DNA from: Nonomuraea dietziae | Lineage (GTDB): Bacteria; Actinomycetota; Actinomycetes; Streptosporangiales; Streptosporangiaceae | Assembly (NCBI RefSeq): GCF_014195505.1 | Contig: NZ_JACIBV010000001.1 | Location: 7,068,001 to 7,132,000, forward strand | Direction of reading: 5' to 3' | Length of the DNA: 64,000 nt | In this document: positions 1-8,603 of the stretch, piece by piece | How positions within the stretch are numbered: the first letter of the stretch is position 1 | How the letters are laid out: each line of letters starts with the position of its first letter | Translations under genes and position numbers: made by a program | Notes under the pieces: generated by a model | What the model was told of the DNA's origin: nothing | What the model saw: only the letters and a program-made list of their open reading frames with translations | The model's database searches: none

Positions 1-30
1 GTCTCCCAGCGGCTCAGGGAAAAGGTCTGA
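1..30 (+). CDS. smc: SMC chromosome segregation protein, C-terminal end (partial)
   Basis: The window opens inside a gene. Frame 1 reads VSQRLREKV followed by TGA at 28-30. Actinobacterial SMC proteins typically end with a VISQRLRE-like tail after the ATPase head, and smc immediately upstream of ftsY is a conserved actinobacterial order. Only nine residues are visible, so the call rests on this tail plus the neighbour. The gap to ftsY is 53 bp and no terminator is seen, so co-transcription is likely. Confidence 0.6.
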   Translation, partial: VSQRLREKV

Positions 31-83
31 CTCGCCAGGGTGGGTCGTAAGGCGTGACCATCCCGGACGATCTGGAAAACTGA

Positions 84-1262
84 GTGCTTGTGAACGACTA
101 CCTCGGCATCATCGTGATCGTGGTCGTCGTCGCCCTCTTGGCGGCCGGCGGCATGTTCTTCCTGTTCAGGCCGGGCGGAAAGGCCGTGCCCCCGCCGGCC
201 GAGCCGCCCGAGGTGAAGCCTGCGCCCGAACCGCAGGTCAAGCCGCCCGCGCCGGAGGAGGAGGGCAGCACCACCACGGTGCCGCCACCGGTCAAGCCGG
301 CCGAGACCGTCATCAAGGCGCCCGAGCTCGAGGTTCCTCCGCCGTCCGCGGGCCGGATGGTGCGGCTGCGCTCGCGCCTGGCACGCTCGCAGAGCGCCCT
401 CGGCAAGGGCCTGCTGGAGCTGCTGTCCAGAGACCGGCTCGACGATGAGGTCTGGGACGAGATCGAGGAGAGCCTCATCACCGCCGACGTCGGCGTCGCG
501 CCGACCCAGGCCATGGTCGAGGAGCTGCGCACCAAGGTCAAGGTCCTCGGCACCCGCACCCCCGAGGAGGTGCGCGGCCTGCTGCGCGAGGAGCTGCTCA
601 AGCAGATCGACCCCAACCTCGACCGCACCCTTCACGTCGCCAAGCACGGCGAGCGTCCCGCGGTCGTGCTCGTCGTGGGTGTCAACGGCACGGGCAAGAC
701 CACGACCACGGGCAAGCTGGCTCGCTCGCTGGTCGGCGACGGGAAGAAGGTCGTGCTCGGCGCGGCCGACACCTTCCGCGCCGCCGCGGCCGACCAGCTG
801 CAGACCTGGGGCGACAGGGTCGGCGCCGAGGTGGTGCGCGGCCCCGAGGGCGGCGATCCCGCCTCCGTGGCCTTCGACGCGACGGCCAAGGGCATCGAGG
901 ACAAGGTCGACGTGGTCATCGTCGACACCGCGGGCAGGCTTCACACCAAGACGGGCCTGATGGACGAGCTCGGCAAGGTCAAGCGCGTCATCGAGAAGAA
1001 GGCGACGGTCGACGAGGTCCTGCTGGTCCTTGACGCCACGACGGGCCAGAACGGCATGCGCCAGGCGCAGGTCTTCGCCGAAGTGGTGAACATCACGGGC
1101 ATCGCGCTGACCAAGCTCGACGGCACGGCCAAGGGCGGCATCGTCATCTCGGTGCAGCGGGAGCTCGGCGTGCCCGTCAAGCTGGCGGGGCTCGGAGAGG
1201 GCCCTGACGATCTGGCGCCCTTCGACCCCGAGGTGTTCGTCGACGCCATCCTGGGTGACTGA
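84..1262 (+). CDS. ftsY: Signal recognition particle receptor FtsY
   Basis: SRP receptor GTPase that docks ribosome-nascent chain complexes at the membrane for co-translational insertion. The 392 residues show a hydrophobic N-terminal segment (about 6-27), a Pro/Glu-rich linker (about 30-90), then the NG domain. The P-loop GVNGTGKTTT lies near 198-207, the DTAGR G3 motif near 280, and the TKLDG G4 motif near 343. The N-terminal transmembrane anchor is the form usual in actinobacteria and differs from the long acidic A domain of E. coli. GTG at 84 is taken as start because it directly precedes the membrane segment; GTG at 90 is an alternative. Housekeeping gene downstream of smc. Confidence 0.97.
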   Translation: MLVNDYLGIIVIVVVVALLAAGGMFFLFRPGGKAVPPPAEPPEVKPAPEPQVKPPAPEEEGSTTTVPPPVKPAETVIKAPELEVPPPSAGRMVRLRSRLARSQSALGKGLLELLSRDRLDDEVWDEIEESLITADVGVAPTQAMVEELRTKVKVLGTRTPEEVRGLLREELLKQIDPNLDRTLHVAKHGERPAVVLVVGVNGTGKTTTTGKLARSLVGDGKKVVLGAADTFRAAAADQLQTWGDRVGAEVVRGPEGGDPASVAFDATAKGIEDKVDVVIVDTAGRLHTKTGLMDELGKVKRVIEKKATVDEVLLVLDATTGQNGMRQAQVFAEVVNITGIALTKLDGTAKGGIVISVQRELGVPVKLAGLGEGPDDLAPFDPEVFVDAILGD

Positions 1263-1290
1263 CCAGGCGAATAGCTCGCTCTTTAAGCGA

Positions 1291-1313
1291 CAGTAGGGAA
1301 ACCAGTAGGGAAA
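1291..1313 (+). repeat. Tandem direct repeat CAGTAGGGAAA x2
   Basis: Two copies of CAGTAGGGAAA begin at 1291 and 1303, a 12-bp offset. They lie in the 138-bp gap between ftsY and the peptide ORF. The second copy continues into a small inverted repeat (AGGGA-aatg-TCCCT). They could be a regulator binding site for the downstream peptide/TPR genes. No known family is recognised. Confidence 0.4.
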
Positions 1314-1400
1314 TGTCCCTTACCGGTCAGGGGCTTGTGGGTACACCGTTCCCGTGTTGATATTGGGCGATCGTCTGTCATTGATCCGAAAGAAGGCCGT

Positions 1401-1475
1401 ATGAAGAAGGTCGTTGTTCACAAGCCCGGCACGGTCAGGTTGACCGGTGCCGCGACTCCGAAGCACGCGGCCTGA
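1401..1475 (+). CDS. 24-residue basic peptide ORF upstream of a TPR gene
   Basis: A 24-codon ORF starting MKKVVVHKPGTVRLTG and ending ATPKHAA. It has a purine-rich AGAAGG (1391-1396) four bases before its ATG, a better ribosome site than that of the following gene. The peptide is basic and has no membrane segment. The TPR gene's frame is open without a stop from 1385, overlapping this ORF in another frame. So the peptide may be (a) an independent small peptide such as a RiPP-like precursor or signal, (b) a leader whose translation feeds the TPR gene, or (c) the TPR protein's true N-terminus cut off by a one-base error. Function unknown. Confidence 0.4.
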   Translation: MKKVVVHKPGTVRLTGAATPKHAA

Positions 1476-1531
1476 CCAAGGCTGAGGGAGTCGGTGCCTA
1501 CGGTGAGGGCATCGGCTCCCTTCCGCATCTT

Positions 1532-3184
1532 ATGAACCAGATCGTTCTTGACGCAGACAGGCGGCTGCGCGGGCCGTACACGCTGGCCGGCGGGCTGCTG
1601 CACGTGCTCGTGCCCGAGGCGCTGGCCCGGTGGCCCGAGCTGGTCCACTCGCACGACATCGAGATCAGGGCGGCCGCGCCGGGGCTGAGGGAGCTCGTTC
1701 CGGCCAGCCGCACGTCGCTGGCCGACAGGGTGGCGCAGGAGGAGCGCATCCTGGTGCCGGCGCCCCGCCGTACGCTGCGGCTGGCCAACGGGCTGGCCGA
1801 GTTCGTCCGTGACCACCTGGCCCGGGGTGGCCCCTTGACGGTCACGGTCGCCAACGCGGGCGAGGCCGACGCGACCGACATCGAGTTCCTCGAGGTGCTT
1901 CGGCGCAGGGTGCCCGCCGAGCTGCTGGTGGTCGTCGAGGGGCCGAGCACGCCCAGGGACGGCACGCTGCCGCTCGACACCGACCGCTACCGCAACGAGG
2001 GCTTCCACCACGCGATGGCCGAGGCGGGCGGCCTGCTGCTGCCCGAGCTCGCCGAGGACTCGGAGGAGTGGTGGACGATCCTGCACAGGACCACCACGGC
2101 CCTGGCCGCGCTGGAGCGGGAGGAGGAGGCGCGGGCGCTGCTCGACCACGCGAGGCGGGTGAGCGTCACCGCCAAGCACCGGGCGACGTGCGCGTACGCG
2201 ACCGCGATGCTGCTGGTCAGGCACCACGACCCGGCCATGCGCGACCCTGAGGAGGCGCTGGCCTGGATCAACGAGGCCATCACGATCACCGACCTGCTGC
2301 CCGACACTCGGCTGCGCGCCTTCCACCTGAGCTTCGACCTCAACGGCAAGGCGCTGGTGCAGGTGCGGAGGGGCCGCTTCGAGGAGGCCACGGAGCTGGT
2401 GGAACGCGCCATCGAGCTGGCCGAGCGTGATCTCGGCCCCGGCGAGCAGCCGATCCACAAGCTGGTCCTGCGCGCCAACAGGGCGTTGCTTCGGGGCACG
2501 AGCACGGCGGCGCTGGCCGACCTCGACCACACGATCGCCGCCGACCCCGGCTACCCCGACTACTACCTCGACAGGGGAAACCTGCTGGTCAAGCTGGGCA
2601 GGTCGCAGGAGGCGCTGGCCGACTACGAGCGGGCGATGCGGGTCGGCCCCCCTTTCCCCGAGCCCTACTACAACAGGGCCGAGCTGCGGTTCGCCGAGGA
2701 CGACCTGGAAGGGGCGCTGGCCGACCTCGACTACGCGATCGAGCTGGACCCCGATTTCACCGACGCCTACGTCAACAGGGCCGGCCTGCTGGTGGCCATG
2801 GGCGAGTACGGCAGGGCGAGGGCCGACGCCGAGCGCGACGCCGCCAACCCCTACCTCCTGTGCGCGCTCGGGCAGGTGGAGGCGGCCGAGGGGAACCCGG
2901 AGGAGGCCTACAAGGCGTTCGGCTCCGCGCTCGAACGCGACCCCTCCATGGTGACCGCGCTGGCGGCCAGGGGCGTGCTCTCCTACGAGAACGGCGACCT
3001 GGCCTCGTCGGTCGCCGACCTGACCAGGGCGATCGAGCTGAAGGAGAGCGCCGAGCTGCGTTTCAACCGGTCGGTGGCGCTACGGGCGCTGGGCAGGCTG
3101 GAGGAGGCGCGCGCCGATCTGGTCAGGGCGAGGGAGCTGGCCCCCGCCGACGAGGACGTACGGCGGGCGCTGGCCGAGCAGTGA
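1532..3184 (+). CDS. Tetratricopeptide-repeat protein with STAND-like N-terminal region
   Basis: A 550-residue soluble protein. Residues 1-150 contain a segment (RTLRLANGLAEFV, then a hydrophobic strand followed by EADATDIEFLEVL) resembling the Walker-B/sensor part of STAND ATPases, but there is no P-loop. Residues from about 180 to the end are tandem TPR units, such as YYLDRGNLLVKLGRSQEALADYERAM and close variants, predicting a protein-binding superhelix. The ATG at 1532 has neither a Shine-Dalgarno sequence nor a TANNNT box, and the frame is open back to 1385. The true start may lie upstream, or translation may couple to the 24-codon ORF. Probably a regulator or scaffold; partner unknown. 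Confidence 0.75.
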   Translation: MNQIVLDADRRLRGPYTLAGGLLHVLVPEALARWPELVHSHDIEIRAAAPGLRELVPASRTSLADRVAQEERILVPAPRRTLRLANGLAEFVRDHLARGGPLTVTVANAGEADATDIEFLEVLRRRVPAELLVVVEGPSTPRDGTLPLDTDRYRNEGFHHAMAEAGGLLLPELAEDSEEWWTILHRTTTALAALEREEEARALLDHARRVSVTAKHRATCAYATAMLLVRHHDPAMRDPEEALAWINEAITITDLLPDTRLRAFHLSFDLNGKALVQVRRGRFEEATELVERAIELAERDLGPGEQPIHKLVLRANRALLRGTSTAALADLDHTIAADPGYPDYYLDRGNLLVKLGRSQEALADYERAMRVGPPFPEPYYNRAELRFAEDDLEGALADLDYAIELDPDFTDAYVNRAGLLVAMGEYGRARADAERDAANPYLLCALGQVEAAEGNPEEAYKAFGSALERDPSMVTALAARGVLSYENGDLASSVADLTRAIELKESAELRFNRSVALRALGRLEEARADLVRARELAPADEDVRRALAEQ

Positions 3185-3204
3185 CGCGCGGGGCCGGGCG
3201 CGGG

Positions 3205-3987
3205 CTAGGACCTGCGGCCGATGGGCACCACCAGCGGGGTGCCCGCGACCGGGTCGGCGATGACCTTGGCGTCCAGGTCGAACACCCCGCGCAGCAGGTC
3301 CTCGGTCAGCACCTCGTGCGGGGTGCCCGCCGCGACCACCCTGCCCTCGCGCATGGCGACCAGCCTGTCGGTGTAGCGGGCGGCCAGGTTGAGGTCGTGC
3401 AGCACCATGACGATGGTCCTGCCCGCCTCCTGGTGCAGGTGGCGTACCAGCTCCAGCACCTCCACCTGGTGTGACAGGTCGAGGAAGGTGGTCGGCTCGT
3501 CCAGCAGGAGCAGGTCGGTGCCCTGCGCCAGCGCCATGGAGATCCACGCGCGCTGACGCTGCCCGCCCGACAGCTCGTCGAGCGGGCGCTCGGCCAGGTC
3601 GGCCAGGCCGGTCATGGCCAGCGCCTCGGTGACCGACGACTCGTCGTCGGAGGACCACTGGCGGTACCAGGTCTGGTGCGGATGCCGGCCCCTCGCCACC
3701 AGGTCGGCCACGGTCAGCCCCTCGGGCGCCGTGGGCGACTGGGGCAGCATGCCGAGGACCTTGGCCACCTCGCGGGTGGGGATCTTGTCGATGCGCTTGC
3801 CGTCGAGCAGCACCTCTCCGCCCGTGGGCTTCATCAGCCTGCCGAGGGCGCGCAGCAGTGTGGACTTGCCGCAGCCGTTCGGCCCGATGATCGTGGTGAC
3901 GGTGCCCGCCTCGATGCCGAGGTCGAGACCGTCCACGATGACGCGCTCGCCGTAGGCGAGCCTGACGTCGCGTGCCTGAAGTCTCAT
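3205..3987 (-). CDS. Iron-siderophore ABC transporter ATP-binding protein (FepC/FecE type)
   Basis: A 260-residue cytoplasmic ATPase powering ferric-siderophore import. It shows Walker [10 protein letters not shown] near residues 35-43, signature [10 protein letters not shown], and Walker [13 protein letters not shown] with the switch His in VLHDLNLA, all typical of FepC-class enzymes. ATG at 3987 overlaps the upstream permease stop (ATGA), indicating translational coupling. It is third in the minus-strand operon permease-permease-ATPase running from the iron-box region at 6063-6101. The longer open frame upstream overlaps the permease and is not used. Substrate not determinable from sequence. 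Confidence 0.94.
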   Translation of the reverse strand: MRLQARDVRLAYGERVIVDGLDLGIEAGTVTTIIGPNGCGKSTLLRALGRLMKPTGGEVLLDGKRIDKIPTREVAKVLGMLPQSPTAPEGLTVADLVARGRHPHQTWYRQWSSDDESSVTEALAMTGLADLAERPLDELSGGQRQRAWISMALAQGTDLLLLDEPTTFLDLSHQVEVLELVRHLHQEAGRTIVMVLHDLNLAARYTDRLVAMREGRVVAAGTPHEVLTEDLLRGVFDLDAKVIADPVAGTPLVVPIGRRS

Positions 3988-5027
3988 TTGCGGGCCCTCC
4001 AGATGAGGTGGATCAGGTACGGCGCGCCCAGTACCGCTGTGACGACGCCGACGGGCAGCTCGATGGGGGAGAAGGCGGTGCGGGCGATGAGGTCGGCGGC
4101 GGTGGTGAGCAACGCGCCGACGACCGCGGAGGCCAGCAGCGGCGGCTGCGCCGACCTGGTCAGGCGCAGCGCGATCTGCGGCGAGGCCAGAGCGACGAAG
4201 GCGATGGGCCCCGCCGAGGCGGTGGCGACCGCGGCGAGCAGGACGGCGGCGAAGATCATGAGCCCGCGTGCGAGGTTCATCCGCACGCCGAGCGAGGTCA
4301 CGGTGTCGTCGCCGAAGCGAAGCGCGTCGAGCGAGCGGGCGCCGAGCAGCGTGGCGGGGATCAGCAGGACCAGCGCCAGGGCGACGGGTCCGACGTGCTC
4401 CCATCCGCGCCCGTTGAGCGAGCCGCTGATCCAGACCATGGCTCTGCCGGTGTCGTTGACGTCGCCGACGGTCAGCAGCCAGAACTTCACGTTGGTGAAC
4501 ACCGCCGCCACGCCGATGCCGACGAGGACCAGCCGGTAGCCGTCGAGGCCGCGCCGCCACGCGAGCGAGTAGACGATCACCGCGCCGGTCAGGCCGCCGA
4601 GCAGGGCCAGGGCGGGGATGCCGAAGCTGGCCAGCGCGCCGCTCACCCCTCCGGCCGCGCTGCCGCTCAGCACCACGCCCGCGACCACGGTGACCGAGGC
4701 CCCCGTGGTGACGCCGAGGATCTCGGGGCTGGCCAGCGGGTTACGGGCGATCGACTGGGTGATCGCGCCCGCCAGCGCGAGCGCCGCGCCGACCAGCGCG
4801 CCGGTCAGCGCGCGGGGCAGGCGCAGTTCCATGACGACGAAGTGGTTGTCGCTGCCGGCGTCGACGACCGCGCGCAGCACCTCGGCCACGCTCATCGGGA
4901 TGTCGCCGAGTCGCATGTTGAGCGCCATGAGCAGTACCACGGCGGCGAGAGCGCCGACGGTGACCGCGACGCCGCGCGGCCGCACGCGCCAGGACAGCCC
5001 CGCCACCCGCAGGGCGAGGGCGCTCAC
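3984..5027 (-). CDS. Iron-siderophore ABC transporter permease (FecCD family), second subunit
   Basis: A 347-residue FecCD-family inner-membrane permease with about nine to ten transmembrane segments and the family motifs [23 protein letters not shown] and [15 protein letters not shown]. The start is GTG at 5027, overlapping the previous permease stop as GTGA; upstream codons in the same frame are shadow sequence. It pairs with the 5024-6019 permease to form the heterodimeric channel. The C-terminus runs directly into the ATPase start. Expected to be iron-regulated with the rest of the operon. Confidence 0.93.
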   Translation of the reverse strand: MSALALRVAGLSWRVRPRGVAVTVGALAAVVLLMALNMRLGDIPMSVAEVLRAVVDAGSDNHFVVMELRLPRALTGALVGAALALAGAITQSIARNPLASPEILGVTTGASVTVVAGVVLSGSAAGGVSGALASFGIPALALLGGLTGAVIVYSLAWRRGLDGYRLVLVGIGVAAVFTNVKFWLLTVGDVNDTGRAMVWISGSLNGRGWEHVGPVALALVLLIPATLLGARSLDALRFGDDTVTSLGVRMNLARGLMIFAAVLLAAVATASAGPIAFVALASPQIALRLTRSAQPPLLASAVVGALLTTAADLIARTAFSPIELPVGVVTAVLGAPYLIHLIWRARK

Positions 5028-6019
5028 AGCCGCACCGGCTTCCTGCGCCTGACCAGCGCGACGAAGAACGGCGCGCCCATCAGGGCGAGCACGATGCCGA
5101 CCTCCAGCTCGCCGGGCGGCGCGACCACGCGGCCGATGACGTCGGCGAACAGCAGCAGCGCCGCTCCCACCAGCCCCGAGTACGGCAGCAGCCACCGGTG
5201 GTCGGTGCCGGACAGCGGGCGGACCAGGTGCGGGACGATGAGCCCGATGAAGGACAGCGAGCCGCACGCCGCGACGCTCGCCCCCGACAGCAGGGTGACC
5301 GCGGCGATGCCGATGCCCCTGGTGAGCGCGATGTTCTGGCCGAGGCTGCGGGCGACGTCCTCACCGAGGGAGAGGGCGTTCAGTCCTGGAGCGTTGATCA
5401 GCGCGAGCAGCAGCCCCGCCACGATGAAGGGCAGCACTTGCCACACCACCTCCTCGCCTCTCGCGGCGATGGAGCCGGACTGCCAGAACCTGAAGACGTC
5501 CATGGCCTGCTCGTCGATCAGCACCAGCGCCGAGGTGAGCGCGTAGAGGAAGGCGCTGACGGCGGTGCCCGCGAGGGCCAGTGTGACGGGAGTGGGGCCG
5601 CCTCTGCCGCCGACCATGCCCAGCGCGAAGACTCCGACGCTGGCGATCAACGCGCCTGCCATGCCGAACCAGATGTAGGCGTAGAGGCTGGTCATGCCGA
5701 GAAAGATGATGCCTGCCACCATGGCGAACGCCGCGCCCTGGGTGACTCCGAGCAGCCCTGGGTCGGCCAGCGGGTTGCGGGTGTGGCCCTGCATCAGCGC
5801 GCCCGCGACGCCCAGGGCGATGCCCGCCAGGACGCCCAGCACGGTGCGCGGCACGCGCAGCGAGCGGATGACGATGTCGTTCTCCGTGCCGGTCGGTGAG
5901 GTCAGCGCGTGCCAGGCGTCGGTCAGCGGGACGGACTTCGAGCCGATCGTGATGCTCATCACAACGGTGATCAGGACGATGACGAGAAGCGCGCCGAACA
6001 CGGCGGTGCGTCTCCTCAC
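5024..6019 (-). CDS. Iron-siderophore ABC transporter permease (FecCD family), first subunit
   Basis: First gene of the uptake operon, a FecCD permease of 331 residues with multiple transmembrane helices and the motifs RVPRTVLGVLAGIALGVAGALMQ and NPLADPGLLGVTQGA. I prefer GTG at 6019 because it is preceded by a strong GAGGAG ribosome site. The upstream ATG at 6070 would add 17 hydrophilic residues, has no such site, and lies inside the DtxR-type box at 6063-6081. The gene diverges from the binding-protein gene at 6118, so one intergenic region controls both arms of the system. Confidence 0.92.
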   Translation of the reverse strand: MRRRTAVFGALLVIVLITVVMSITIGSKSVPLTDAWHALTSPTGTENDIVIRSLRVPRTVLGVLAGIALGVAGALMQGHTRNPLADPGLLGVTQGAAFAMVAGIIFLGMTSLYAYIWFGMAGALIASVGVFALGMVGGRGGPTPVTLALAGTAVSAFLYALTSALVLIDEQAMDVFRFWQSGSIAARGEEVVWQVLPFIVAGLLLALINAPGLNALSLGEDVARSLGQNIALTRGIGIAAVTLLSGASVAACGSLSFIGLIVPHLVRPLSGTDHRWLLPYSGLVGAALLLFADVIGRVVAPPGELEVGIVLALMGAPFFVALVRRRKPVRL

Positions 6020-6062
6020 CTGCTCCTCCTCGCTGTTGCTGACCCGGGTGAAGTATGCCAGC

Positions 6063-6081
6063 TTAGGCATAGCTAATCTAA
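6063..6081. promoter_or_regulatory. DtxR/IdeR-type iron box 1
   Basis: TTAGGCATAGCTAATCTAA matches 14 of 19 positions of the IdeR/DtxR consensus TTAGGTTAGGCTAACCTAA. It lies upstream of the permease start at 6019 and is adjacent to box 2. Fe(II)-loaded DtxR-family repressors bind such 19-bp sites to shut off siderophore uptake when iron is plentiful. Confidence 0.85.
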
Positions 6082-6082
6082 A

Positions 6083-6101
6083 TGAGGTTTGCCTTACCTA
6101 A
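6083..6101. promoter_or_regulatory. DtxR/IdeR-type iron box 2
   Basis: TGAGGTTTGCCTTACCTAA matches 15 of 19 consensus positions. It is offset 20 bp from box 1, about two helical turns, so two repressor units could bind on the same DNA face. It sits 17 bp upstream of the binding-protein start at 6118. Confidence 0.85.
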
Positions 6102-6117
6102 TGCGAGAGGGATCCTG

Positions 6118-7116
6118 ATGAGAGCGTTTCGCGCCGTGGCCATGGGCGTGGCGGGGGCCGTACTGAGCCTGGGCCTGGCCGCCTGTGGCTCGACCAGTAC
6201 CACCGCCGGAAGCCAGCCCGCCGGGACGCAGCCGGCTGAGGGTCAGCCGTTCCGCGTGATCAAGCACGCGATGGGCGAGACGAAGATCCCCGCTCAGCCG
6301 AAGCGCGTCGTCGCGCTCGACCAGAGCTTCGTGGACGCGGTCCTCACCCTGGAGACCCCGGTGGTCGGCTACTCGACCTACCGCTCGATCGAGGACAAGC
6401 TGCCTGACTACCTCGGCTCCGTCGCCGCCGAGTACGGCAAGGAGGCCACCCCTGTCGGCACCCTCGAGCAGCCGAGCCTTGAGAAGATCATGGCGCTCAA
6501 GCCCGACCTGATCGTCTCGGCGAAGGTCAGGCACGAGGCCCTCTACGCCAAGCTGTCGCAGATCGCGCCCACGGTGTTCAGCGAGACCACCGGCGCCATC
6601 TGGAAGGAGAACGTCCGCCTGATGGGGCAGGCGCTCGGCAAGGAGGAGCTGGCCGACACCAAGCTCAAGGAGTTCGAGGCCCGCGCGGCGAAGGTCGGCG
6701 AGGCGATCAAGGCGAAGGAGGGCAAGCTGCCGACCGTCTCGGTGGTCCGTTTCGCCGGTGAGCCGACGACCAGGCTCTACGTCGAGAACTCCTACTCGGG
6801 CATCGTGCTGAAGGACGTCGGCTTCCCCCGCCCCGACAACCAGCCGAAGGACCCGAACGCGATCGCCGTGGACATCAGCCAGGAGCGCATCGCCGACTTC
6901 GACGCCGACCACATCTTCGTCTCGACCTACGCCGACCCGTCGGCCGAGGGGCCGAAGAAGCAGTTCGTGAACAACCCGCTGTGGGGCAAGCTCAAGGGCG
7001 AGAAGCACGACGTGACCGACACCACGTGGATGAGCGCGGTGGGCATCCAGGGCGCCCACTCCATCCTGGACGACCTCGCCAAGATCTTCGAGGTCGACCC
7101 GGCGCGCGGCGCCTGA
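6118..7116 (+). CDS. Iron-siderophore ABC transporter substrate-binding lipoprotein
   Basis: A 332-residue extracytoplasmic solute-binding protein of the FepB/FecB class. The N-terminus carries a lipoprotein signal peptide with lipobox LAAC near residues 22-25, so it is predicted to be anchored to the outer face of the membrane. Family motifs include PKRVVALDQSFVDAVLTL and the loop KPDLIVSAKV. ATG at 6118 is chosen because GAGAGG precedes it and the signal peptide then starts correctly; ATG at 6082 would lie inside the iron box. It feeds the divergent permease/ATPase operon. A strong hairpin follows at 7137-7172. Confidence 0.95.
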   Translation: MRAFRAVAMGVAGAVLSLGLAACGSTSTTAGSQPAGTQPAEGQPFRVIKHAMGETKIPAQPKRVVALDQSFVDAVLTLETPVVGYSTYRSIEDKLPDYLGSVAAEYGKEATPVGTLEQPSLEKIMALKPDLIVSAKVRHEALYAKLSQIAPTVFSETTGAIWKENVRLMGQALGKEELADTKLKEFEARAAKVGEAIKAKEGKLPTVSVVRFAGEPTTRLYVENSYSGIVLKDVGFPRPDNQPKDPNAIAVDISQERIADFDADHIFVSTYADPSAEGPKKQFVNNPLWGKLKGEKHDVTDTTWMSAVGIQGAHSILDDLAKIFEVDPARGA

Positions 7117-7136
7117 CCTCTTCCTCTCCCGAAGCA

Positions 7137-7172
7137 CGCGAGCCCCGCGCCGTACAAGGCGCGGGGCTCGCG
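7137..7172. terminator. Perfect 15-bp stem-loop terminator
   Basis: CGCGAGCCCCGCGCC at 7137-7151 pairs perfectly with 7158-7172 around a 6-base loop. No T tract follows. It lies between convergent genes (binding protein + and cds1 -) and can serve both. A weaker 8-bp inverted repeat (CCTTCACG/CGTGAAGG) follows at 7201-7228. Confidence 0.8.
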
Positions 7173-7296
7173 TCCGTCCTGGCCCCTGCCGGGGCCTGCG
7201 CCTTCACGCGGGCCGCTCGTCGTGAAGGAGGCCACCGGAGTCCCGCTGGGCGGGTGTCTTCGGCGGAACCGCGGCGAGGCCGGCGTGCCTGCCGTC

Positions 7297-8367
7297 CTAG
7301 CTGGTCAGGAAGGAGCGGAAGGCCGCGAGATCGGCGGAGATGTCGATGCCCTTGGCTGCCAGCCACGCGTCGTCGCCGTAGGTGCCTCGGTAGCGGTCGC
7401 CGCTGTCGCAGATCAGCGTGACGACGCTGCCCTGGTCACCCGCCGCCCGCATCTCGGTGATGAGCTGCACGGCCGCGGCCACGTTGGTGCCGGTGGAGCC
7501 GCCCACGTCGCGGCCCGTGACCTCGCGCACCCAGCGCATCGCGGCGATCGAGGCCGCGTCGGGCACCTGGATCATCCTGTCGATCACACCGGGCAGGAAC
7601 GAGGGCTCCACCCTGGGCCTGCCGATGCCCTCGATGCGCGAGCCCGGCGCGCCGACCTCCTCGCCCGTGGTCCACGACGGGTAGAACGCCGAGCCGGCGG
7701 GGTCCACGACGGCCAGGCGCGTGTCGTAGCGCCGGTAGCGGATGTAGCGGCCGATCGTGGCCGAGGTGCCGCCGGTGCCCGCCCCGACCACGATCCACTC
7801 GGGCTCCGGGAAGGGCTCCATGGCCATCTGCGCGTAGATCGACTCGGCGATGTTGTTGTTGCCGCGCCAGTCGGTGGCGCGCTCGGCGTTGTTGAACTGG
7901 TCCATGAAGTGGCCGCCGGTCTCCGCGGCGATCCTGTGCGACTCGTCGTAGATCGAGGACGGATCCTCCACGAGGTGGCACTTGCCGCCGTAGAACTCGA
8001 TGAGCGAGATCTTCTCGGGAGAGGTGGTCGCCGGCATCACCGCGACGAAGGGCAGGCCGACGAGCCTGGCGAAGTAGGCCTCGCTGACCGCGGTGGAACC
8101 GCTGGAGGCCTCGACGATCGTGGTGGTGGGGCCGATCCACCCGTTCGCGAGCCCGTAGAGGAAAAGGGAGCGGGCGAGGCGGTGTTTGAGTGAACCGGTG
8201 GGGTGGACCGACTCGTCTTTCAGATAGAGGTTTACCCCCCAGTGCGGGGGCAGCGGAAACACATGGAGGTGAGTGTCAGAGCTGCGGTTGGTGTCGGCCT
8301 CGACCCTACGAATGGCCTCAGCCACCCAGCGCCGGGCTCGACTGTCGTGTCGGTCCACGTATTCCAT
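7297..8367 (-). CDS. cds1: PLP-dependent L-cysteine desulfhydrase, Cds1 type
   Basis: A 356-residue fold-type II PLP enzyme of the cysteine synthase superfamily, most like mycobacterial Cds1, which degrades L-cysteine to pyruvate, ammonia and H2S. The PLP lysine is in [10 protein letters not shown] (K61); the substrate loop is [15 protein letters not shown] (about 82-96) and the phosphate-binding loop GAGTGGTSA is near 200. ATG at 8367 is preceded at 7 nt by TAGCGT (8375-8380, minus strand), a -10 element suggesting a leaderless mRNA. TTG at 8373 is less likely. H2S production fits the redox-sigma gene that diverges from it. The desulfhydrase versus synthase call is by overall resemblance. 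Confidence 0.8.
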   Translation of the reverse strand: MEYVDRHDSRARRWVAEAIRRVEADTNRSSDTHLHVFPLPPHWGVNLYLKDESVHPTGSLKHRLARSLFLYGLANGWIGPTTTIVEASSGSTAVSEAYFARLVGLPFVAVMPATTSPEKISLIEFYGGKCHLVEDPSSIYDESHRIAAETGGHFMDQFNNAERATDWRGNNNIAESIYAQMAMEPFPEPEWIVVGAGTGGTSATIGRYIRYRRYDTRLAVVDPAGSAFYPSWTTGEEVGAPGSRIEGIGRPRVEPSFLPGVIDRMIQVPDAASIAAMRWVREVTGRDVGGSTGTNVAAAVQLITEMRAAGDQGSVVTLICDSGDRYRGTYGDDAWLAAKGIDISADLAAFRSFLTS

Positions 8368-8603
8368 GGTCAATACGCTATCTCATGTGACTCTGACCAC
8401 TATTCAGGCAAAATTGAGTAGAGAGTGTTACGATAATGAGACTTGTCCGGCCGTGGACGTGATGGTGCACGCCGCGAGCATACGGACCAAATGGCCCCCT
8501 GACCAGGTAGAACCCCTAACGCCGCCCTTACGCCGGGCTTGCGAGGATGGTTACGCCTGGGCGATTGACAGGCATCCGGGGGGAGAGCACGGAGGGGGAT
8601 TCC

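Noticed and set aside
6020-6070. Longer N-terminus of the siderophore permease (ATG at 6070)
   Set aside because: That ATG lies within an iron box and has no ribosome site; GTG 6019 has GAGGAG and begins right before the membrane segments.
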